A DNA stretch of 64,000 nt from Elusimicrobiota bacterium (GTDB taxonomy: Bacteria > Elusimicrobiota > Elusimicrobia > UBA1565 > UBA9628), in assembly GCA_016218575.1 (NCBI GenBank), contig JACRDN010000017.1, forward strand, positions 62,001-126,000, read 5' to 3'. Position 1 is the stretch's first letter. The number at the start of each line of letters is the position of its first letter. Below the pieces are notes generated by a model that saw only the letters and a program-made list of their open reading frames with translations, was not told the origin of the DNA and did no database searches. The position numbers were made by a program, and so were the translations under genes. Positions 58,835 to 64,000 of the stretch are shown here, in pieces.

Positions 58835-59668
58835 GCCGGGGCGGCGTTTGTTGTGCCCTTCCTGATACCCCAGATCGCGCAGCAAGTCCTTGATCTTTTT
58901 CTCGTCGCCGCGCGTCCCCCATAGCCCATCCAAGGTCCCGGCGTAGCCTTTGCTGCGCGAGTTGAGCTCGCTCGGGTTCTCCTTGGAATCGATGGCGAGG
59001 CTCAAGTGCCTGGTTCCCAGGGACCGCCCGCCCGGATCGATGAAATTCAGCCAGAGGCACTGCGCCGAGAAGGCGAAGGCCTCATTGGCCATAGTATCCT
59101 TGGGGTCGAAAAGCCCCTCCATGTGGGCCAGGGCATGGGCCGCCTCATGAATGATGGTGGAGAAAACGTATTTGGGTTCGGCGCGGGCGGCGATGAACGG
59201 CAGAGCCCGGTTGAGAAGTATCCCGCCGAGAGCTCGGCGGGAAGGGTCGTACTTGTAGACGCCCATTTCCTCCCTTTCAAGCTCGTCGTCTTGGTCAATT
59301 CTGATGCGCCCTTGGGCGAACAGGGCCTCGGCGTAGGCCATCACGGCTTTGAGTTCGGCCGGCGCCGCGAAAGGGCCTTGGCTCAAGGCATTTCGGCCCG
59401 AGTCCATCAAATCCTTGACCGTGGCGGGTTTGCCGTGATAGGGGGAGAGGTCCCAGGGGTGGAGGCTTGCCTCCACCGCGATCCGCGCGCGGGGAATGTC
59501 CTCGTGCGAGAGCCCGAAGGCCTGCTCGGCGACCATGGAGTCGGAGACCAGCCTGTTCCCGGCCAGATCTCGGGTGCGCGCGATCTCGGCCACGAGAGCC
59601 TGCTCTTGCCCTAAGGCGGGGACGGCGAGAAGAAGGGCGGCCAGCGAATAGGGAGCCTTGATTCTCAC
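58817..59668 (-). CDS. secreted HExxH-type putative metallopeptidase
   Basis: This is a 283-residue protein with signal peptide (APYSLAALLLAVPALGQ). The zincin motif IIHEAAHALAH has His174, Glu175, His178 and a further His182. Glu196 in NEAFAF could be the third ligand, as in gluzincin-like enzymes. The rest of the sequence is not recognised. Its start overlaps the stop of the next gene by 4 nt, so the two HExxH proteins are made together. The 3' end overlaps the TPR-protein gene by 18 nt (convergent). Confidence 0.78.
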   Translation of the reverse strand: MRIKAPYSLAALLLAVPALGQEQALVAEIARTRDLAGNRLVSDSMVAEQAFGLSHEDIPRARIAVEASLHPWDLSPYHGKPATVKDLMDSGRNALSQGPFAAPAELKAVMAYAEALFAQGRIRIDQDDELEREEMGVYKYDPSRRALGGILLNRALPFIAARAEPKYVFSTIIHEAAHALAHMEGLFDPKDTMANEAFAFSAQCLWLNFIDPGGRSLGTRHLSLAIDSKENPSELNSRSKGYAGTLDGLWGTRGDEKKIKDLLRDLGYQEGHNKRRPGLPPSA

Positions 59669-60711
59669 GGTCCCGAGCCTCCGGCCGGGACGGCGAAACG
59701 CGCCGCGCAGCGGCGGACTTCTTCAAGATGGGCGAGCCTGAACTTCTCGGCCCGCTCGCGCCAAGTATTGGACACGACCAAGAGGCGGACAAGCGCGTCG
59801 TAGCGTTGTGAGAGCTCGTAATGGCGAAGGAAGTGGTCTTGGCCCAGGCTTGCCGCCGCTTGGCCGCGGATGGAAGCGGCTCCGGGGAGCTGGGCGGACT
59901 CGAGGTCCTGTATGTCTCGCCGCAGGTCCCGGATTTGCCCGCTCAACAGCTGGGGAGCGTCGGGCAGGCGCAGGATTTCGGCGAGCTCGGCCCTTTTGAT
60001 CGCGAGGGCCGCCCGCGACAGGGCGTCCGCGCGGTAGAGGTCGCGCTGGCGTGCCGAGACGGGAGGCACAGGATCCGCGTGCGAGCGCCGGTACTCGAGC
60101 GTCGCGGAATAAACGGCCTTGGCGTTTCCCGGGGAAGGAAGCGTGTAGGAAAGTTCGACGGCCTTGTCCAGCAGGTATTGGCCGGCGGACCACTGACTTG
60201 CCACCGTCGCGACGCTCTTGTTGCGGGTCGCGGGGCACCCCGCTTCGATCCAGAACATGGCCGAGCTCGCGAAGGCCTCCTCCTCGCTGTCGAGAGTGGC
60301 TGGAAGCCCCCGCTTAGCCTGCTCGATATGAGTCAGCTCATGGACCAGCATGGCGGCGATGTCCTCCGGGCTTGACTCTCTCATGAAATCAGGCTGGACG
60401 CTGATGTGCTGGCCCAATAGAGCCGCGGCCATGGCGCCGCCTCCGCTTTCATCGCCGGTGAACAGCGAGCCCCCGCGCTCCTGCAGGCGGGCCAGGACGG
60501 CGAGTTTTTCGCGTCCGATATCGGAACGGGAGAGGACTTCCTTGGCTTGGCTCATCTTGAGCCGCAAACTCGGGTCCTCAAGCAGCCGCAAAACCGAGTC
60601 GTAGCGCAGGACGGCGAAGCGCGGGTCGTCGGCAGGAATGTCGAGGCCTTTGGCCCGGAGGGCTGGAGAAAACGGAGCCAGAAGCGCGAAAATGAGCGCA
60701 AGAATCGCCAC
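59665..60711 (-). CDS. secreted HExxH-type putative metallopeptidase
   Basis: This is a 348-residue protein with an N-terminal signal segment (AILALIFALLAPFSPALRA). The zincin motif VHELTHIEQAKRG includes His124, Glu125 and His128; EEEAF at about 143-147 could supply the third zinc ligand. The C-terminal half is helical and charged (EILRLPDAPQLLSGQIRDLR). It is coupled to the downstream HExxH gene and shows the same overall plan, so the pair may be distant paralogues or partners. Confidence 0.78.
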   Translation of the reverse strand: MAILALIFALLAPFSPALRAKGLDIPADDPRFAVLRYDSVLRLLEDPSLRLKMSQAKEVLSRSDIGREKLAVLARLQERGGSLFTGDESGGGAMAAALLGQHISVQPDFMRESSPEDIAAMLVHELTHIEQAKRGLPATLDSEEEAFASSAMFWIEAGCPATRNKSVATVASQWSAGQYLLDKAVELSYTLPSPGNAKAVYSATLEYRRSHADPVPPVSARQRDLYRADALSRAALAIKRAELAEILRLPDAPQLLSGQIRDLRRDIQDLESAQLPGAASIRGQAAASLGQDHFLRHYELSQRYDALVRLLVVSNTWRERAEKFRLAHLEEVRRCAARFAVPAGGSGP

Positions 60712-60764
60712 GCCTCATTATGGGATTTCCGCAGGACCCCGGCGAGGGCCTTTGGGCCTAGAGA

Positions 60765-60786
60765 GGCTAGGCCTTTCGGCCTAGCC
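60765..60786. repeat. GGCC hairpin beside the 60.8 kb palindrome
   Basis: GGCTAGGCC, a TTTC loop and GGCCTAGCC form a perfect 9-bp stem. GGGCCTTTGGGCC just to the left (60747-60759) is identical to 11278-11290. It lies 5 bp from the neighbouring palindrome. Confidence 0.75.
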
Positions 60787-60791
60787 CGGAA

Positions 60792-60840
60792 GAGGAGTTA
60801 TTCACACAACTTCGCGGCGAAGTTGTGTGAATAACTCCTC
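60792..60840. repeat. 49-bp near-perfect palindrome with DnaA-box-like ends, encoding symporter C-terminus
   Basis: Arms of 24 bp (60792-60815 and 60817-60840) are exact reverse complements around one central base. Each contains TTATTCACA, a DnaA-box-like 9-mer. Read leftward the right arm and centre encode the last residues of the symporter (EELFTQLRREVV) and its stop codon, so the repeat has been taken into the coding region. Confidence 0.88.
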
Positions 60841-62352
60841 ACCGGGGCCTTTCTCCCTCATAAAATAAGCCCCGCAAGGGATGATGAGGGCACCCAGGAT
60901 CACGTAGAGCCTCCAATAGGTCTTGTGGAGGGCGATCCAGAAGGGGCCGCCCCCGTGAGAGCTCTGCCACCAGGCCGCCAGGGCCAAAACCAGGAAACAG
61001 GCCGTGGTCGAGAGCATCAAGGCGATGATTTTTCTGGATTCCACTTTCCAGTCCGTGAGGATGGCCAGGGAGAAAACCCCGAGAAGGGGGCCGTAGGTGA
61101 AGGAGACGATGCGAAAGGCCAGCCAAAGCAGGCTGTCCAGGCGGCGCAGGACCAAAGCGAATAGGATGAAGAGAAGCCCGAAGGCGAAGAAGGAGAGTTT
61201 CGAGGCCCTGACGGCCTCTTCCTCGGAGGCGTTCTCTCCCCAAAACGGCCTGTAAAAGTCCACGGTGAAGGCCGTGGCCAAAGAGGCCAAAGCCGAGTCC
61301 GAGGAGCCCATGGCCGCGGAGGCGACGGCGGCCAGAAGCAGGCCGCGCAGGCCATGGGGCATGGTGGTGAGGATAAAGCGCGGGAACACATGGTCGGTGT
61401 CGGTCATCCCCGCCGTGAACTCCGGATGGACTTTGGCGTAGGCGTAGAGCGCGACCCCGATGAAAAGGAAAAGCGATGCAATGGGGATGCCCACCAGGCC
61501 CGAGATCATCAGGCTCCAGCGCGCCTTGCGCGGGTCGTTGCAGGCCAGGAGCCTTTGGACCATGTCCTGGTCCGTGCCGTAGGCCGCGGCCGAGTTGAAG
61601 AATCCCCAGATGGAGATGAGAAAGAACAGGCTTAGGTTCTCTGGCTTTACGAGCTCGAGGAAATTGAACTTGTTGTAGACGCTCCCGTCGGGCCGGACCG
61701 CGTGTTTGCCCGCCTCGATGATGCCGAGCACGCCTCCGGGGACGTGGCCGGTGATGTAGACCAAGGCCGCGGCCGCCCCGGTGATGAGAAGGGTGAACTG
61801 GAGGAGATCGGTCCAGGCGATGGCCCTGCCGCCGCCCACCGTCGTGTAGGCGAGGATGGTGCCCACGGTGACGAGGACGCAGGCGGGATAGGAGAGCGCT
61901 CCCCCGCTTACGACTTCGAGCACCTTGGCGATGGCGACCACGCGCACGGTCGAGGCCAAGGTGCGGGAAAGCAGGAAGTAACCCGAGCATGCGGTTCGGG
62001 TGGAGGGTCCGAAGCGCTGGGCCACGGCCTCGTAGATGGAGGTGACCCGAAGCTTCTGATAGACGGGCAGGAAGACCCCGGCCACTAAAAAGGCCGCGGC
62101 GATGTCTCCCACGTTGCTGAAAAGGTAGCGGAAGTCCGCCGCGAAACCCTCGGCCGGGGTGCCCACGAAGGTGAGGGCCGAGATGGTGGTGGCCAGGAAG
62201 CTCGCGGTGGTGACGAGCCAGGGGATGGAGCGGCTGGCGAGGAAATAGTCCTCGGTCGTCTTCTTGCCGCGCCGGGCCGCCCACCAGCCGATCGACCCCA
62301 AGGCCAGGACGTAGGCCAGCAGGATGGACCCGTCAAGAAGGCCTAGGCTCAC
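60802..62352 (-). CDS. sodium:solute symporter (SSS family)
   Basis: This 516-residue inner-membrane protein has about 13 helices and an N-terminal sequence typical of SSS transporters: STALVAYVLALGSIGWWAA-like first helix, AARRGKKTTEDYFLASRSIPW, and GTPAEGFAADFRYLFSNVG. The GTDQDMVQRLLACNDPRKARWS signature is present. The substrate may be a sugar, amino acid or pantothenate-like compound. The C-terminal dozen residues come from the palindromic repeat. It starts 3 nt after the amino-acid permease stop, so they form one leftward operon. Confidence 0.93.
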   Translation of the reverse strand: MSLGLLDGSILLAYVLALGSIGWWAARRGKKTTEDYFLASRSIPWLVTTASFLATTISALTFVGTPAEGFAADFRYLFSNVGDIAAAFLVAGVFLPVYQKLRVTSIYEAVAQRFGPSTRTACSGYFLLSRTLASTVRVVAIAKVLEVVSGGALSYPACVLVTVGTILAYTTVGGGRAIAWTDLLQFTLLITGAAAALVYITGHVPGGVLGIIEAGKHAVRPDGSVYNKFNFLELVKPENLSLFFLISIWGFFNSAAAYGTDQDMVQRLLACNDPRKARWSLMISGLVGIPIASLFLFIGVALYAYAKVHPEFTAGMTDTDHVFPRFILTTMPHGLRGLLLAAVASAAMGSSDSALASLATAFTVDFYRPFWGENASEEEAVRASKLSFFAFGLLFILFALVLRRLDSLLWLAFRIVSFTYGPLLGVFSLAILTDWKVESRKIIALMLSTTACFLVLALAAWWQSSHGGGPFWIALHKTYWRLYVILGALIIPCGAYFMREKGPGEELFTQLRREVV

Positions 62353-62355
62353 TGG

Positions 62356-63897
62356 CTAGGCTTGGGTCTCGCACACGGGGGCTTGCCCCGTATTCTCCGA
62401 GGAGCCGCAGGAGCGCTCCTTGGCCAGCACGCTGTGGTGCCGGCCGTAGGCGAAGTATATCCCGAAGCCGAGCAGGAGCCAGACCACGAGGCGGATCCAG
62501 TTCTCCGCCGGCAAGGAGAACATGAGGAGAAGGCAAAGCAGTATCCCCATCACGGGCAGGAGGGGAACCATGGGGCAGCGGAAGGGCCGGGGGGCGTCTG
62601 GCTGGCTTTTGCGCATGATGAGCACGGCCGCGCAGACGATGACAAAAGCCAGCAAAGTCCCGATGTTGACCAGCTCCGCGAGTATTCTGAGCGGCACGAA
62701 GGCTCCCAGGAGGGCCACCACGATTCCCGTCAAGATGGTGGATTTCCAGGGGGTCTTGAAGCGCGGGTGCACGGCGCCGAAAATGCTCTCGGGCACGAGG
62801 CCATCCCGGGCCATGGCGAGGAAGACCCTAGGCTGGCTCAGCATCAGGACGAGAAGCACCGAGGTGATGCCCGCGATGGCCCCCAGGGAGATCAAGAACT
62901 GGGCCCAAGGCAGGCCGACCTGGCGGAAGGCGTCGGAGACCGGAGCGTCTATGTTGATCTTGTTGTAAGGCACCATGCCGGTCAGAACCGCGGCCACGGC
63001 GATGTAGAGCACGGTGCAGAGCACCAGGGAGACGATGATGCCGATGGGCACGTCTCTTTGGGGGTTCTTGGCCTCCTCGGCGTGGGTGGACACCGAGTCA
63101 AATCCGATGTAGGCGAAGAAAATCATGGCCGAGCCCGCGAGCATGCCCAGGGGCTCGCCTCCGGCCCCGGTCTGGCCCATGAGGGTTTTTCCGAACAAGC
63201 TCACCCCGGTGTAGCCGAAGGGGGCGAAGGGAAACCAATTCTTGGGATCCACGTAGAAGGCGCCGACCGCGATCACGAAGAAGACGATGATCACCTTGGT
63301 GATCACCATCGCGGTGTTGATGGTGGCGCTCTCCTGGATGCCGATGACGAGGATCGCGGTGATGATTCCCGCGATCACGATGGCGGGAAAGTCGAACCAA
63401 GTGCCCGTGGCCACCAAGTGCCCGCTCGCGGGATTGAAGTCGAAGGGGGCGTTGGCGAGAATGTGCGGGATCTTGAGGCCGAATATCCCAATGAAATCCT
63501 GGAAGTAATGAGACCAGCCGTGGGCCACGGTGGCCGAGGCCACGGTGTACTCGAGGACCAGGTCCCAGCCGATGATCCAGGCGAAAATCTCGCCCAAGGT
63601 CGCGTAGGCGTAGGTGTAGGCCGATCCCGCCACGGGGACCATGGAGGCGAACTCCGCGTAGCAGAGGGCCGCCAGCACGCAGGCCAGCCCCGCCACCATG
63701 AAGGAAAGAACCAAAGCGGGCCCGGCCTTGTCGTGGGCCGCCACCCCGGTCAAGACGAAAATGCCCGTGCCGATGATGCAGCCGACCCCCAAGCTCGTGA
63801 GCTGAACGGGACCCAGGACCCGGCGCAGGCGGTTGTCCTGCTTCATTTCCTCGTAAAGCATGGCGAGGGGCTTTCTCGCGAATAAATTCTTAAACAT
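62356..63897 (-). CDS. APC-superfamily amino acid permease (cationic amino acid type)
   Basis: This is a 513-residue protein with about 12-13 helices. The consensus LGVGCIIGTGIFVLTG of the first helix, the AGLACVLAALCYAEFASMVP and YTYAYATLGEIFAWIIGWDLVLEY regions, and FFAYIGFDSVSTHAEEAKNPQRD mark the CAT/YfnA-like group of cationic or branched amino acid transporters. The ATG has GGAGG upstream at 63902-63906. A TACAAT at 63927-63932 may be its -10 box. The next 100 bases to the window end show no gene. Confidence 0.94.
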   Translation of the reverse strand: MFKNLFARKPLAMLYEEMKQDNRLRRVLGPVQLTSLGVGCIIGTGIFVLTGVAAHDKAGPALVLSFMVAGLACVLAALCYAEFASMVPVAGSAYTYAYATLGEIFAWIIGWDLVLEYTVASATVAHGWSHYFQDFIGIFGLKIPHILANAPFDFNPASGHLVATGTWFDFPAIVIAGIITAILVIGIQESATINTAMVITKVIIVFFVIAVGAFYVDPKNWFPFAPFGYTGVSLFGKTLMGQTGAGGEPLGMLAGSAMIFFAYIGFDSVSTHAEEAKNPQRDVPIGIIVSLVLCTVLYIAVAAVLTGMVPYNKINIDAPVSDAFRQVGLPWAQFLISLGAIAGITSVLLVLMLSQPRVFLAMARDGLVPESIFGAVHPRFKTPWKSTILTGIVVALLGAFVPLRILAELVNIGTLLAFVIVCAAVLIMRKSQPDAPRPFRCPMVPLLPVMGILLCLLLMFSLPAENWIRLVVWLLLGFGIYFAYGRHHSVLAKERSCGSSENTGQAPVCETQA

Positions 63898-64000
63898 GAA
63901 TTCCTCCCGGATCGGTCACGCCTCGAATTGTAGCTCATTTTATACGTGTCAGAAACAACTTTTCGCTCCCGCAGGATCCGGATCAGCCATGGGCCTTACG

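Noticed and set aside
62362-63885. 507-codon open frame on the + strand, opposite the amino-acid permease
   Set aside because: It is a His/Asp/Gly-rich mirror of a clear permease with conserved motifs and good ribosome-binding site; the GC-rich composition keeps the opposite frame open.

Overview
The window is GC-rich (low-to-mid 60s percent by eye), densely coded bacterial DNA from a diderm. Outer-membrane beta-barrels, a LolA-like carrier, SurA/PpiC and many signal peptides all point to a Gram-negative envelope. There is no 16S rRNA or ribosomal protein gene to place it. The mix of Lon- and UbiB-type proteins with N-terminal export signals, many hybrid histidine kinases and GGCC-rich intergenic repeats would suit an uncultivated lineage such as Elusimicrobiota, but that is a guess of modest confidence. 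No rRNA, CRISPR array, prophage or intact insertion sequence was seen.

Layout. 1-5.9 kb: a short-chain dehydrogenase, then a tightly coupled five-gene operon (ADC-like protein, ABC ATPase, FtsX-type permease, LolA-like carrier, outer-membrane barrel). 5.9-14.6 kb: three proteins that begin with export signals (a UbiB/ABC1-type kinase, a lower-GC orphan, and a Lon protease with a predicted two-pass membrane anchor), plus a glycosyltransferase and a transposase remnant. 14.6-18.8 kb: an 840-residue coiled-coil protein, a PAP2-related membrane protein and a secreted orphan. 18.9-23.8 kb: an exopolysaccharide-like operon (two CheY-like proteins, a HEAT-repeat protein, a processive GT2, a degenerate deacetylase). 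23.8-30.7 kb: 2Fe-2S ferredoxin, DMT transporter, DUF885 hydrolase, a four-HKD phospholipase-D protein and a peptidyl-prolyl isomerase. 30.7-40.9 kb: DUF971, tryptophanase, two hybrid histidine kinases interleaved with a GlcD-GlcE fusion and GlcF, then a GAF/HD-GYP phosphodiesterase.

41.0-45.5 kb is the most interesting stretch. Starting at tRNA-Gly and ending at a 15-bp copy of the tRNA 3' end, it holds an ECF sigma/anti-sigma operon. A divergent operon of envelope proteins lies opposite, and both operons carry the same promoter-like motif (CCCCAAC-N18-GTCTAWA). It looks like a self-contained envelope-stress regulon on a small island.

45.5-51.4 kb: an SRPBCC protein, a 323-bp element bounded by 32-bp inverted repeats, a frameshifted metallo-beta-lactamase gene, a SEC-C protein, tRNA-Ser(CGA), RecQ, a DoxX remnant, a Phd/RelE toxin-antitoxin pair with a palindromic operator, and a heme-oxygenase-like di-iron protein. 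51.5-58.8 kb: a secreted zinc phospholipase-like protein, then a metal-uptake cluster (small His/Cys protein, porin, substrate-binding protein, ATPase, permease) running into a TPR membrane protein. 58.8-63.9 kb: two secreted HExxH proteins, a sodium/solute symporter and an amino-acid permease.

Palindromes carrying DnaA-box-like 9-mers recur at 11.2, 52.8 and 60.8 kb. Two of them sit next to a GGCC hairpin, and one encodes the C-terminus of the symporter. Several genes have a TANNNT box only 6-9 nt before the start codon and no Shine-Dalgarno, which suggests leaderless mRNAs.
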